Origin: Nocardia sp. NBC_01503
GTDB taxonomy: Bacteria > Actinomycetota > Actinomycetes > Mycobacteriales > Mycobacteriaceae
Direction of reading: 5' to 3'
Length of the DNA stretch: 64,000 nucleotides
Assembly (NCBI RefSeq): GCF_036327755.1
Contig: NZ_CP109596.1
Span: 6,758,001 to 6,822,000, forward strand
Shown here piece by piece: positions 16,150-26,091 of this stretch. A model generated the notes under the pieces. That model was not told the DNA's origin. It saw only the letters and a list, made by a program, of their open reading frames with translations, and did not search any database. Position numbers and translations under genes: made by a program. Within the stretch, counting starts at the first letter, position 1. Each line of letters opens with the position of its first letter.

Positions 16150-19100
16150 GTGTCATCTGCGCATGAGATTGCCATAGTCGGAATCGGATGCAGATTTCCC
16201 CGAGAAATTGATTCACCTCACGAACTATGGCAACTTCTGCTTGCCGGAGGAGATGTCATCGGGGATATACCGAGCGATCGTTTCGATGGCTCGTACTACC
16301 TCGATTCCGACCGTTCGCACGCCGGTAAGACGTACACCGTGCGAAGCGGATACCGAACGGGGCTGGCGGATTTCGACGCCGGATACTTCGGTATCGCGCC
16401 GAAGGAGGCGGCCAAGGTCGATCCGCAGCAGCGGTTGCTGCTCGAATGCGCTGCGGACGCCTTCGACGACGCGCAGATCGACCCGGCGACATTGGCAGGC
16501 TCCGACACCGCTGTGGTGATGGGTGTTTCGATGCGCGACTACGACGACCTGCAACGGCGCCGGCTGCGCAGCTTCAACGCCTACAACATGAGCGGCGCGG
16601 CACCCTGCAATACCGCGAACCGAATCTCCTACGTGTATGACCTGCGCGGTCCGTCCGGCGCGATCGACAGTGCCTGTTCCTCATCGTTGTCCTCGGTCCA
16701 TCAGGCATGTCAGGAAATCCGTACCGGCCGTAGCGCGCTGGCGTTGGCTGGCGGGGTGAACGCGCTGCTGGCGCCTGCCGACTTCGTCGGCTTCAGCAAG
16801 GCGTCCATGCTGTCGCCAACAGGGCTGTGTCATCCCTTCTCGTCGAACGCCGACGGCTTCGTCCGCGCGGAGGGCGCTGCGGTAATACTCCTCAAACCAT
16901 TGGAACAAGCTCTCGCGGACGGGGATCGGATTCATGCGGTGATCCGCGCGAGCGGGGTCAATGCCGACGGCCGCACGGCAGGACTGTCGCTGCCGAGCGC
17001 AACCGCGCAGGCGGACCTGCTGGACCATGTCTACGGCGAAGCGGGCCTCGACGTGGACCGGCTGATCTACCTGGAGGCTCACGGGACCGGCACCCAGGCC
17101 GGTGACCCGGTCGAATGCGCCGCGATGGGACGCGCGCTCGGTCAGCGGCGTGCCGAGCCGCTCCCAATCGGATCGGTCAAGGCCAACCTGGGCCATCTCG
17201 AGGCGGGTGCGGGGATGGCCGGGCTGGTGAAGTCGATCCTGGTGCTCCAGCACGGAATCGCACCGGCGACCCCACACGCACTACCGCTCAATGAAAAGAT
17301 CGACTTCGCCGGGCTCGGGCTGGCGCCGGTGACCGAGGCTCGACCGGTGCGAGTCACCGAGTCCGCCCTGGTCGGTGTCAGTTCCTTCGGATTCGGTGGA
17401 GCCAATGCCCACGTGGTACTCGCGCCCGCACCCGCCACCACCGCGGCCAGGGGCACCACCCCACTCGAGGACGGGCGCGTCCGGCCGATAATGGTCAGCG
17501 GCCGCACCGAGGCCGCGGCCCGTCAGGCCGCCACAGCGCTGGCCACCCACCTGGGCGACTCCACCGACGCCTTCTACGACATGGCCTACACTTCGCTGTT
17601 CCGCCGCGGTCGCCACGACCACCGGATTGTCGTGCTGGCCCCTGATGCCGAACATGCCGCCTCCGCCCTGCGCGCTGTCGCCGCCGAACAAGACGCACCC
17701 GCGACTGCGACCGGGACCGCCACCCGAACGGGAACCGTAGGATTCGTGTTCTCCGGCAACGGTTCTCAGTGGCCGGGCATGGGAAGCGACTTGATCGACG
17801 TCGACGCGGCGTTCACCGCCGAGGTCGTCGCAGCTGACGCCGAAATGGCCGGGCCGCTCGGCTGGTCGGTACTGGATCTTCTGCGCAACCCCGGGCCTGC
17901 CGACCAGATGGCTGCCACCGAAGTGGCACAGCCATTGCTGTTCACGGTTCAGATCGGAATCGTGGCCGCGCTCGCGGCGCGTGGTCTCACGCCCGCCGCC
18001 ACCTGCGGGCACAGCGTCGGTGAGGTAGCGGCCGGCTATGCCTGCGGCGCACTGGATCTGCCCACTGCGTGCCGGATCATCGTCGAACGCAGTCGCGCCC
18101 AAGCGCTGACCGCCGGGCTCGGCCGAATGGCGGCAGTCGGGCTCGGTGTGGGCGATGCGCGCGACGCCCTCGCCCCGTACGCGGATGTGCTGACCATCGC
18201 GGGCATCAACAGCGACCGCGACGTGACCATTGCCGGAGACGGCGAAGCCCTCGCCGCGTTCGGCGCCGAACTGAACGCACGCGCGGTGTTCTTCCGTCCG
18301 CTGGACTTGGATTACGCGTTCCACAGCCCCAGCATGGACATTGCGGCAGCACCGCTGGCGGCGAGTTTGGCGGAGGTGACCTCCGGCGTCGGCCGGGTGC
18401 CGATGCTCTCGACGGTGACGGGCGCCGCGGTCCTGACCGGTGAACTCGACGCGGATTACTGGTGGCGCAATATTCGAGAACCTGTCTTGTTCGCGGACGC
18501 GATGCGCTCGATGGTCCGTGACCATGGATGCGAGGTATTGATCGAGATCGGGCCACACCCGGTGCTGGCAACGTATATGCGACGGGTAGCAGCCGATACA
18601 TCCGACCGGACAGCGGTCCTTTCGACGCTGCGCCGCGACAGGCCGGGGCCCGAGCGACTGGATGCGACGGTGGCGGGGGCGGTGGCAGCAGGCGCGGCCG
18701 CCGACCTGTCGGCATTGTTCCCCACACCAGGACGCACCGTCGCGCTGCCCGCGTATCAATGGCAGCGCGAACGGCATTGGACCGGCGAGGCGGACTGGTG
18801 GCGTGAGGATGCCGACGATTCCATCGCCCCGGCACAGGCCGGTGATCTGCTCGGCTCTCGGTTGCCGACCTCCGGTCCGGCGTGGCATCAGGTGCTCGAG
18901 CCTGCACGAGCGGGCTGGCTCGCCGACCACAGGGTCGGCGCCACGGCAGTCTTTCCCGCGGCCGGGTTCATCGACATACTGCTCGCCGCAGGGCAATCGG
19001 TGTTCGACGGTCCCGTCGAGCTGATCGGGGTCGCGATCGACCGTGGACTCACATTGCCTTTCGAGGACCCCGATCCAGAGATCAAGTTGCAAACATCCCT

Positions 19101-22100
19101 CGGCGTCGGCGGCTGGGCCACCATCTGTTCCCGCAGTGGTTCGGCCAACCCCTGGCAGGACCACGTATCGGCCCGGGTGCGCCCGCTCGTCGCCGATGAA
19201 CCGCCGCCTCTGCATATCGAGGAGTTGGACCGCCGGCTCACCGACCTTCGCACCGCGGAATCGCACTACGCCGCATGCGCTCGCGCCGGACTGCACTACG
19301 GGCCTGCTTTCCAAGCATTGACGGCCCTGGCCCGCGGCGATCGCGAAGTCCTCGCCAGATACACCGCTACACTGCCGATCACGGTGCCGCATCCGGCGCA
19401 TCCGACCGTTCTCGATGGTGCGCTGCAAGCGGGTTTGTCCCTGATCGACGGCGAATCCCCGGTTCCGTATCTTCCGGTCAGGTTCGAGCGAATTCGATTC
19501 TGGCACTCTCTCACCGCGGCCGGAACTGTCCACGTACGCGCCCGATCCGGTGATGACCGGCACGAGGTGTGGGACATCGTGATCGCTGATTCGCGCGGCC
19601 GGGTCGCACTCGAGCTCACCGGCTGCACGCTACGCCGGTTCGATGGCGGGCTTGCCGATACGACGCCTCTGACCGAGGTGTTGCGTGCGGCACCGCTGCC
19701 GTGCGGGCCGTGGACCCCCGCACCGCTGCCAACGCCTGAACAACTGCTCGCCGCCAGTGCGGATGACCTCTCTCGGATCGCCTCGGCACGAGCGGACGCT
19801 CGATACACCTCGTTTCGCGCGCACGCGCTCGAGGTGTCCGCGCATTTCGTCGTGTCTATGCTGGACGCGCTCGTGCCGGGCCGAGCGCAGGTGACGATGA
19901 CCGATCTCCTCGACGCGGGAGTCGGAGAATCGCACATCCGATGGCTACGGGCGCTACTGGCGATCGCCACCGAATGCGGACTGTTGAGCGGGGATTCGAC
20001 CGAATCCCGTTGGACCGTTCGAGTCCGCCCCGCACCGGAGGCGGCATTCCGCGCCGCACTCGAGGCGTGCCCTGGTGATGCCGTGGCACTGCAGACCCAC
20101 GCCATCTGCGGACGCCTGCTGCCGGGACTGCTGCTGGGCGCTGTCGATCCGATCGAACTGCTCTTCGCCGAATCTGATCCGCTGGCTACCAGGTACTACG
20201 ATCACGCGCCATTCATGCGCTGCGGATACCCGGTGGCCCGGGCGTTGCTGCGATCGGCGCAAACAGACCTCACGCCGGGCCGTCCGCTGCGTGTACTGGA
20301 GTTCGGCGCCGGTACCGGCGGCCTGACCTCGTGGCTGCTCCCCGAATTCGACCCTCGGACAACGACATTCACCTATACGGACATCTCCCCGGCTTTCTTC
20401 GCCACGGCCAGGCGGCGATTCGCTGACTTCGACTTCGTCGACTACCGACCCTTCGACCTCATGATCGATCCGGTCGAGCAAGGATTCGTTCCGGGCAGTT
20501 ATGACCTGATATTCGGCGCGAACGCGCTGCACACCGCAGCAGATGTCAGCGTAGCGCTGGGTCATGTCCGGGACCTGCTGACCGAGAACGGCCAGCTCGT
20601 TCTGGTCGAGACCCATTCCGAAGCGATCCTGACCCCAATCTTCGGCATGCTCAACTCCTATTGGGGTTTCCACGACCTCGACTTGCGTTCGGACGGGCCG
20701 TTGGTGAGCTGGGAAGAATGGCCGAACCTATTGCAACGCTGCGGTTTCCACGACACCATCCAAGTCGGCGATCCGGCGGATCCCGACGTGAGAGACTTCT
20801 CGACCATCGTGAGCGTTCGCACCCCCGGTGTCACCCCGTCGCCGGTGCGGGTCGATCCGATTCCCGTGGAAGCGCCTCACGAGTGGATCGTCGCTGCGAC
20901 CGGAGCCGACGGGAACACCGCGTCCAAGCTCGGGGCGGCGTTGGAACAACGTACCGGCGGCCGAGTTCATCTCGGGGTCGACGCCCGGAACGAGGAACAC
21001 TGGCGTGAGTTGCTCACCACCACAACCGGTGTCGTCGGCATCGTGGTGCTCGTCGGCGATGACGGTGACGCCGAGGCCATGACTGATCCCGCAGATCAGG
21101 TCAGGCGCGCCATCGCCCACCTCGGCGCCCTACGGGCGCTGGCCCGAGCCTGCGAGGACCGGCCGCAGCAGGTCGACCCACAGATCTGGATCGTCACCCG
21201 AACCGTCTCATCGACGCTGCCACCGCGCGAGCCGGTTTCCGCGGCGGTCTGGGGTGCGGCGCGCAGCCTGGCAAACGAATTGCTCGGCGCGCGTGTACGG
21301 CGCATATGCCTCACCCGAGACCCCGACACCGCCGATCCTGTCGACGCGATGCTCGAGGAACTGTTGAGCGACTCCGCCGAGGACGAGGTGCTGGTGGGCG
21401 CGCTCGGCCGCTTCGTACCGCGTGTGCGCCCATTGCGACCCAGCCGAGCCCCCGCCTCCGGATCGTATCTGGCGACGGTCACCGATATCGGCCTGCATTA
21501 CCGAACCGGGTGGGCCGCGACGGCCGCACCGGAGCCTGGCCCCGGTGAGATCGTGGTGGCAGCCGCGGCCGCCGCTTTGAACTATCGAGACGTCCTGATG
21601 GCCACCGGGCTGATCCCTACCACCACCGGTGATATCGGCCTGGAGTGTGCGGGCACAGTGATCGCGGTCGGGTCCGGGGCGCCCTTCACCGTCGGCGACC
21701 GGGTCGCCGGCGTCGGGCCGGGTTCGTTCGGGTCGCATGTGCGATTGCGGGCCGACCGCGCCTACCGAATTCCCGATGAGATGAGCTTCGCCGCGGCTGC
21801 AACGATGCCGACGGTGTTTCTGACGGTGCAGCACAGCCTGATCCACCTGGCCCGGCTCACCGCATCGGAAACCGTGCTGATCCACGGAGCCGCCGGTGGC
21901 GTCGGTCTGGCCGCGCTTCAGGTCGCGCAGGCTGTGGGTGCGCGAGTCATCGGCACGGCGGGCACCCCGGCGAAACGCGCGATGCTCGAATTGCTCGGTG
22001 TCGAGCATGTGCTCGATTCGCGAAGCCTCCGATTCACCGAGGAGGTCCGGCGCCTGACCGCCGGAGCCGGGGTGGATGTGGTGCTCAATTCGCTGGCCGG

Positions 22101-23523
22101 TGATGCGTTGGTCCGCAGTATGGAATTGCTGAAACCGCATGGACGCTTTCTCGAACTCGGCAAGCGGGACTTTCTCGCAGACAGTTCGCTGCCCATGGCG
22201 CCGTTTCTGCGAAACCTGGTGTTCTTCGGTGTCGACGTGTCACCGATGATGACCGAGGACTCGACGCTGGCGGACACCCATTTCCGAGAGATCGAACTGG
22301 CGATACGGCAGCACCGCTATCGGCCGTTGCCGTATCAGGTGTATCCCGCCTCGCGGCTACAGGACGCATTCACCTGTTTGCAGCATTCCCGGCATATCGG
22401 CAAGGTGGTCGTCGACCTCACCGAGAGCGTTCTGCTCGACCCCGAACCCACGCCCGCGCGGCTCGATCCGGACGCGTGCTATCTGGTGACCGGCGGTCTC
22501 GGCGGCTTCGGAGCGGCGACAGCACGGCATCTGGCCGAAGGCGGAGCCACACAGCTGGCGCTGGTCAGCCGCAGTGGTGACAGTTCGCCCGAAGCGGCGA
22601 GCCTGCTGGCGGACCTCGCACAGCGAGGAGTCCGCGCGGCAGCGTACGCGGCCGACTGCGCCGACCCGGTGGCGATGCGCCGAATTATCGAGGAAATCGG
22701 CGGCTCCGGCAGACGCATCGCAGGTGCCGTGCATGCGGCGATGGTGCTGAACGACACCCCGCTGCTCGACGCCGAGGATGACGTGCTGCGTAGTGTGCTT
22801 TCCCCGAAGATGGGGGGCGGCATCGTGCTCGACGCGCTGCTGCCGGCCGCGGACTTCGTCGTGTATTACAGCTCGGTGAGCGCTCTCATCGGCAATATCA
22901 GCCAGAGTGCGTACGCGGCAGCGAATCTGGCGATAGAGGCGCTGGCGGGCCGGGCGTCTGCGGCGGGGCGGACGGCATTGGCGATCCAGTGGGGTGCGAT
23001 CTCGGATGTCGGGTACGTGCACCGCACGCGCATTGGGCATACGGTCGCCGAACTCGGTGTGCGAGGGATGGATTCACAGCAGGTGCTCGGAATTATGGAT
23101 GAATTGCTGGACTTGACCGGCCGGCGCCGCATCGGCAGCACGGTCACCGTCGCCGACATCGATTGGGCGGCCACCCGGAAGTTCCTGTACGCACTCGCGG
23201 CGCCGCGTACCGCCGAACTGTTGCCCGTGCACACCGATACCGGTGTCGGATTGCGCGACAAACTGAAGGAGACCGCTCCTAAGGAGGCGCTGCACCTCAT
23301 TCAGGACACCTTGTGCGACATGGTCGCCCAGATCCTGCAAACCACTCCGGAGCGGATCGATCGTTTGCGCCGACTCGACCACATCGGTGTCGACTCGTTG
23401 ATGGCGGCTGAACTCGCCACCAATGTGCGGCGCACCTTCGGATGTGAACTGCCGACCGTCGAACTCGCCACTGCGGCCGGGGTCAACCCGCTCGCCCAGG
23501 TGCTTTTGGCGAGGACGCGATGA
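16150..23523 (+). CDS. Iterative-type highly reducing type I polyketide synthase KS-AT-DH-cMT-ER-KR-ACP
   Basis: Single-module synthase of 2457 residues. KS (about 5-425) has DSACSSSL with Cys176, HGTGTQAGDP with His311 and NLGHLEAG with His349. AT (530-830) has GHSVGE (Ser622) and YAFHS (722-726), a malonyl-type signature. DH (900-1170) has His927 in ADHRVGATAVFPAAG and Asp1089 in VLDGALQAG. C-methyltransferase (1270-1530) has VLEFGAGTGGLTSWL. ER (1790-2085) has HGAAGGVGLA, KR (2110-2300) has TGGLGGFG and Tyr2255, ACP has GVDSL with Ser2416. All catalytic residues appear intact. The GTG start is set by GAGGAGG 5 nt upstream. There is no loading module and no thioesterase; release probably depends on the coupled reductase gene. 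Product is likely a methyl-branched, largely reduced acyl chain. Confidence 0.95.
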   Translation: MSSAHEIAIVGIGCRFPREIDSPHELWQLLLAGGDVIGDIPSDRFDGSYYLDSDRSHAGKTYTVRSGYRTGLADFDAGYFGIAPKEAAKVDPQQRLLLECAADAFDDAQIDPATLAGSDTAVVMGVSMRDYDDLQRRRLRSFNAYNMSGAAPCNTANRISYVYDLRGPSGAIDSACSSSLSSVHQACQEIRTGRSALALAGGVNALLAPADFVGFSKASMLSPTGLCHPFSSNADGFVRAEGAAVILLKPLEQALADGDRIHAVIRASGVNADGRTAGLSLPSATAQADLLDHVYGEAGLDVDRLIYLEAHGTGTQAGDPVECAAMGRALGQRRAEPLPIGSVKANLGHLEAGAGMAGLVKSILVLQHGIAPATPHALPLNEKIDFAGLGLAPVTEARPVRVTESALVGVSSFGFGGANAHVVLAPAPATTAARGTTPLEDGRVRPIMVSGRTEAAARQAATALATHLGDSTDAFYDMAYTSLFRRGRHDHRIVVLAPDAEHAASALRAVAAEQDAPATATGTATRTGTVGFVFSGNGSQWPGMGSDLIDVDAAFTAEVVAADAEMAGPLGWSVLDLLRNPGPADQMAATEVAQPLLFTVQIGIVAALAARGLTPAATCGHSVGEVAAGYACGALDLPTACRIIVERSRAQALTAGLGRMAAVGLGVGDARDALAPYADVLTIAGINSDRDVTIAGDGEALAAFGAELNARAVFFRPLDLDYAFHSPSMDIAAAPLAASLAEVTSGVGRVPMLSTVTGAAVLTGELDADYWWRNIREPVLFADAMRSMVRDHGCEVLIEIGPHPVLATYMRRVAADTSDRTAVLSTLRRDRPGPERLDATVAGAVAAGAAADLSALFPTPGRTVALPAYQWQRERHWTGEADWWREDADDSIAPAQAGDLLGSRLPTSGPAWHQVLEPARAGWLADHRVGATAVFPAAGFIDILLAAGQSVFDGPVELIGVAIDRGLTLPFEDPDPEIKLQTSLGVGGWATICSRSGSANPWQDHVSARVRPLVADEPPPLHIEELDRRLTDLRTAESHYAACARAGLHYGPAFQALTALARGDREVLARYTATLPITVPHPAHPTVLDGALQAGLSLIDGESPVPYLPVRFERIRFWHSLTAAGTVHVRARSGDDRHEVWDIVIADSRGRVALELTGCTLRRFDGGLADTTPLTEVLRAAPLPCGPWTPAPLPTPEQLLAASADDLSRIASARADARYTSFRAHALEVSAHFVVSMLDALVPGRAQVTMTDLLDAGVGESHIRWLRALLAIATECGLLSGDSTESRWTVRVRPAPEAAFRAALEACPGDAVALQTHAICGRLLPGLLLGAVDPIELLFAESDPLATRYYDHAPFMRCGYPVARALLRSAQTDLTPGRPLRVLEFGAGTGGLTSWLLPEFDPRTTTFTYTDISPAFFATARRRFADFDFVDYRPFDLMIDPVEQGFVPGSYDLIFGANALHTAADVSVALGHVRDLLTENGQLVLVETHSEAILTPIFGMLNSYWGFHDLDLRSDGPLVSWEEWPNLLQRCGFHDTIQVGDPADPDVRDFSTIVSVRTPGVTPSPVRVDPIPVEAPHEWIVAATGADGNTASKLGAALEQRTGGRVHLGVDARNEEHWRELLTTTTGVVGIVVLVGDDGDAEAMTDPADQVRRAIAHLGALRALARACEDRPQQVDPQIWIVTRTVSSTLPPREPVSAAVWGAARSLANELLGARVRRICLTRDPDTADPVDAMLEELLSDSAEDEVLVGALGRFVPRVRPLRPSRAPASGSYLATVTDIGLHYRTGWAATAAPEPGPGEIVVAAAAAALNYRDVLMATGLIPTTTGDIGLECAGTVIAVGSGAPFTVGDRVAGVGPGSFGSHVRLRADRAYRIPDEMSFAAAATMPTVFLTVQHSLIHLARLTASETVLIHGAAGGVGLAALQVAQAVGARVIGTAGTPAKRAMLELLGVEHVLDSRSLRFTEEVRRLTAGAGVDVVLNSLAGDALVRSMELLKPHGRFLELGKRDFLADSSLPMAPFLRNLVFFGVDVSPMMTEDSTLADTHFREIELAIRQHRYRPLPYQVYPASRLQDAFTCLQHSRHIGKVVVDLTESVLLDPEPTPARLDPDACYLVTGGLGGFGAATARHLAEGGATQLALVSRSGDSSPEAASLLADLAQRGVRAAAYAADCADPVAMRRIIEEIGGSGRRIAGAVHAAMVLNDTPLLDAEDDVLRSVLSPKMGGGIVLDALLPAADFVVYYSSVSALIGNISQSAYAAANLAIEALAGRASAAGRTALAIQWGAISDVGYVHRTRIGHTVAELGVRGMDSQQVLGIMDELLDLTGRRRIGSTVTVADIDWAATRKFLYALAAPRTAELLPVHTDTGVGLRDKLKETAPKEALHLIQDTLCDMVAQILQTTPERIDRLRRLDHIGVDSLMAAELATNVRRTFGCELPTVELATAAGVNPLAQVLLARTR

Positions 23524-24647
23524 GCGCGTCGATAGCGTCCTCGATCGTACTGTCCGGTGCCACGGGATTCCTCGGCAGCAGGCTGTGTGGAGAACTGTTG
23601 CGCGGCACCGATACTCGTATCCATTGTCTGGTTCGCGCGGAGTCGACCGCGCACGCGGCCGAACGACTGCACGACGCGTTGACAGGTCTGGTCACGGTGG
23701 CCGATCTCGATCGTGTAGTGGCGGTGCCCGCCGACCTGGACCGGCCCCGGCTCGGCTCGAGTCCGCCGGACTGGGACGCGGTTGCCCGTGCGGCCGGCAC
23801 CATCTTCCACTGCGCCGCATCGATCAATCTGGGCGCCAGCTACGAACAATCGGCGCCGACCAACATCGGGGGCACCAATACCATTCTGGCCCTTGCGCGG
23901 CGACGGATCGAACTGGGATTGCCGGCGCCACGGGTACACGCGGCATCGACAATCGCGGTATTCGCGCGCGCCGCCGCCGCGGGTATGCCCGAGGTAAATG
24001 AGACGTCGATCCCTACCGCCGCCTGCGCGGGCACCTCCGGCTATCTGCGCACCAAGACAGAGGCCGAGTCGATACTGCGTACCGCCCGGAGCAGCGGTCT
24101 CGATATCGTCATCCACCGGCCCGCCATCATCACCGGTGACTGGCGGACCGGCACTACCTCGGCGGAGGCCGATCTGCTGCATCGGTTTCTGCGGGCGTCG
24201 ATCGCGTTGCGGCACTACCCGTCCCGCGACTTCCGATTACCGATCGAGACCGCTGACACGGTGGCCCGCGGAATGTTCCTGGCTGCCCGGTTCGGAACGG
24301 CGACCAGCTATCACCATGCCCGTGACACCTTGCTGGACGAGGCATTCAACGCGCTTCGGCGCACCGGGCATATCCTGACGCCGGTGCCGCGCACGCATTG
24401 GTACCGACTGATCCAGGACAACGCCGACGACCCGGCCGTGTATCCGGCCGCGGTGCTGGCGCGGGCGGCGGGAGCTGTCGACGGCGCGAGCACCAGCCTT
24501 CCGCGATTCCACTCCGACGCCACGTGGGCAGAACTACGCGCAGCCGGTTTGGAACCACCACCGTTGGACGCGAACTACTTCGACCGATGGATCGCCGCAC
24601 TCACCGAACTGGGGGCACTGCCCACCGGGGAATTCGCTTCGGCTTGA
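23520..24647 (+). CDS. Stand-alone thioester-reductase-like NAD(P)-binding protein
   Basis: Extended SDR of 375 residues of the Male-sterility/thioester reductase (NAD_binding_4) group. Nucleotide motif IVLSGATGFLGSRLCGELLR, then IHCLVRAEST, TIFHCAASINLGASYEQSAP, HAASTIAVFARAAAAG and the active-site pattern SGYLRTKTEAESILRTA (YxxxK). Its ATG overlaps the synthase stop (ATGA), so both are made together. Reductase domains of this type release ACP- or PCP-bound chains as aldehyde or alcohol, here acting in trans on the upstream synthase; that role is inferred from context. Confidence 0.85.
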   Translation: MSASIASSIVLSGATGFLGSRLCGELLRGTDTRIHCLVRAESTAHAAERLHDALTGLVTVADLDRVVAVPADLDRPRLGSSPPDWDAVARAAGTIFHCAASINLGASYEQSAPTNIGGTNTILALARRRIELGLPAPRVHAASTIAVFARAAAAGMPEVNETSIPTAACAGTSGYLRTKTEAESILRTARSSGLDIVIHRPAIITGDWRTGTTSAEADLLHRFLRASIALRHYPSRDFRLPIETADTVARGMFLAARFGTATSYHHARDTLLDEAFNALRRTGHILTPVPRTHWYRLIQDNADDPAVYPAAVLARAAGAVDGASTSLPRFHSDATWAELRAAGLEPPPLDANYFDRWIAALTELGALPTGEFASA

Positions 24648-24654
24648 ACGAATA

Positions 24655-24690
24655 AACTCCCCAGAGCCTCGGTAAAGGCTCTGGGGAGTT
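24655..24690. terminator. Terminator of the polyketide operon
   Basis: Perfect 14-bp stem AACTCCCCAGAGCC (24655-24668) / GGCTCTGGGGAGTT (24677-24690) with an 8-nt loop, immediately after the reductase gene and just before the tRNA-derived direct repeat. Confidence 0.88.
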
Positions 24691-24692
24691 AA

Positions 24693-24709
24693 TGTGTCGA
24701 GAGGGGGAC
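24693..24709 (+). repeat. Candidate distal attachment repeat of left island
   Basis: 17-bp exact copy of the sequence at 26092-26108, which spans the 3' end of the tRNA-Leu gene. The flanks differ after the repeat, as expected for an att core. Confidence 0.65.
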
Positions 24710-24783
24710 ACCACCACTACGCCCACGCGTTCCACCAGCGGAAACTGCTGGTCGTCGAAGTGTCAGCCGTGGACGTCACCTAG

Positions 24784-25422
24784 TCAGTCGAGACCTTCGT
24801 CGAGCTGTTCCCAGGTGAGCGTGATCTGGAAGGGGGTCAATGTGTCGATCGCTGCGGCGAGGTGATCACTACGGTTGCGGTGGCCGTTGGAGACGTATCG
24901 TCCGTCGGAGTTGAGCGTGAGCATTTCAATGGAGATCGCTGGGCCGTCGTCGTTGGCCATGCGGACGATCCAATAGTGTTGGATGCCATAGCGGGCGTAC
25001 TCGGCACGCTTGTCAATCGTGTCGGCGGTGACGGTGGTCGGCGATACCACCTCGACCACCAAAATCGTGTCCGCGATGGTGGGCTTGGTCTTCCACCGTC
25101 GGTGCGGTTCCTCGATACAGCGGTAGACGATGACATCGGGCCGCTTGTAGTGGAAGGGAACCTCTGAAACCAGCATGTCGAGATCGCGATTGACTCGAAG
25201 GCAAGGCTGCCTGTGTCCCCGTTTCGCTTCTCCGTCGGCGAGTACACGTTCGATGTTGCGGGCGATGGCGTTGTGATTGGGCGAGGGCGACTCGCAGAAG
25301 ACGATCATCCCGTCTTTGATCTCGACAGTGCGGGAGACGTCTTCGGGCATCACCAGGTAGTCATCGATATCGACGGCTTGGCTGTAGGTCTTCGGCGAAG
25401 ACCAGTCGAACGCTTCCGACAC
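24784..25422 (-). CDS. Uma2 family (DUF820) PD-(D/E)XK endonuclease
   Basis: Restriction-endonuclease-fold protein of 212 residues. The nuclease core is visible as RPDVIVYRC (Asp), DTILVVEVVSPTTVTADTID (Glu) and DKRAEYARYGIQHYWIV (Lys), preceded by NHNAIARNIERVLAD, the usual Uma2 order. Uma2 proteins are abundant orphan nucleases, often in mobile regions, with no established substrate. It is the only intact gene in the putative left island. Confidence 0.88.
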   Translation of the reverse strand: MSEAFDWSSPKTYSQAVDIDDYLVMPEDVSRTVEIKDGMIVFCESPSPNHNAIARNIERVLADGEAKRGHRQPCLRVNRDLDMLVSEVPFHYKRPDVIVYRCIEEPHRRWKTKPTIADTILVVEVVSPTTVTADTIDKRAEYARYGIQHYWIVRMANDDGPAISIEMLTLNSDGRYVSNGHRNRSDHLAAAIDTLTPFQITLTWEQLDEGLD

Positions 25423-25493
25423 GGCGGTAGTCCTTCGGTAAATGGAACGGCCACTCGATCGATGTCCACGGTTTGCGGGAGAGTGGACGCCTC

Positions 25494-25890
25494 TCAGAGC
25501 ATAGCCACCGCCATCGGCATCGCGAGCAGATCGCAGCGGTGCGAGTGCGGCCCCAGGGCCTCGGATGGCGGCTTCTGCGTGAGCGGCTCAGCGCCCGGCG
25601 GTGCGTACCGCTCCCGCTCCGCGACAAACCGATCGATGAGTTCCTGCCACAGCCGAAGGGAGGAAGAAGAATCGCCCCACACAGGACGAGCTTCGTTGTG
25701 GACCAAAGGATTACGGATTCGTCGAACACTAGGGCTCGTTCAGCAGCCCGAGCACAGCCGCGAAGGAATCGAAGAACCAGACGTACGTCTTCGGCTCCGC
25801 GCCCATGCCGTACTCCTCAACGAGGTTCAGGGTCAACGCCTGGAATCGTATCGGCTGGTGCAGCAGTGCCTTTTCGGACGCGTCAGGCTA
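25494..25890 (-). pseudogene. Unidentified coding-like remnants within the left island
   Basis: Two minus-strand pieces with protein-like composition but no complete gene. Piece one (25729-25890) reads LNLVEEYGMGAEPKTYVWFF and then DSFAAVLGLLNEP before a stop, and has a stop just upstream with no good start. Piece two (25494-25706) reads ARPVWGDSSSSLRLWQELID then RFVAERERYAPPG. I recognise neither family. The surrounding 25423-25955 holds nothing else I can support. Confidence 0.4.
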
Positions 25891-25955
25891 CCGCGCGACT
25901 CGGGCCGTGAGGCAGGTCTGGGCAGAATCTGCTGCGCGCCAACATATCTCGGGGA

Positions 25956-26060
25956 TTGCTGGCGATCCCGCGAACGACCGATCCCGACGACAGATTGGCG
26001 ATCTACCGGGACCTGGGTCTGAAACCGGCATACGACATGAGATGGGCGGTTTCGGCTGAA
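25956..26060 (+). pseudogene. Recombinase C-terminal remnant next to tRNA-Leu (left)
   Basis: A short in-frame stretch reads AIPRTTDPDDRLAIYRDLGL then KPAYDM, resembling the C-terminal end of large serine recombinases (pattern ADPxDKxEIYRxLGLRLTY). It has no catalytic domain. It points toward the 3' end of the tRNA-Leu gene, and a similar fragment lies in mirror position beside the second tRNA-Leu. Confidence 0.5.
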
Positions 26061-26076
26061 GCTCAGCCGAAACCGC
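26046..26076 (-). terminator. Terminator downstream of left tRNA-Leu
   Basis: 14-bp stem GCGGTTTCGGCTGA (26046-26059) / TCAGCCGAAACCGC (26063-26076) with a 3-nt loop, 18 nt beyond the tRNA 3' end on its strand. Confidence 0.75.
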
Positions 26077-26091
26077 GCGTGGTTCTACTCG

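Noticed and set aside
17281..19563. 760-codon minus-strand ORF inside the polyketide synthase
   Set aside because: Antisense shadow of KS/AT/DH coding sequence; composition is non-protein-like and all PKS motifs are on the plus strand.
25361..25729. 122-codon minus-strand ORF starting MFDESVILW
   Set aside because: Low-complexity Arg/Ser-rich reading overlapping the Uma2 gene start; not protein-like.
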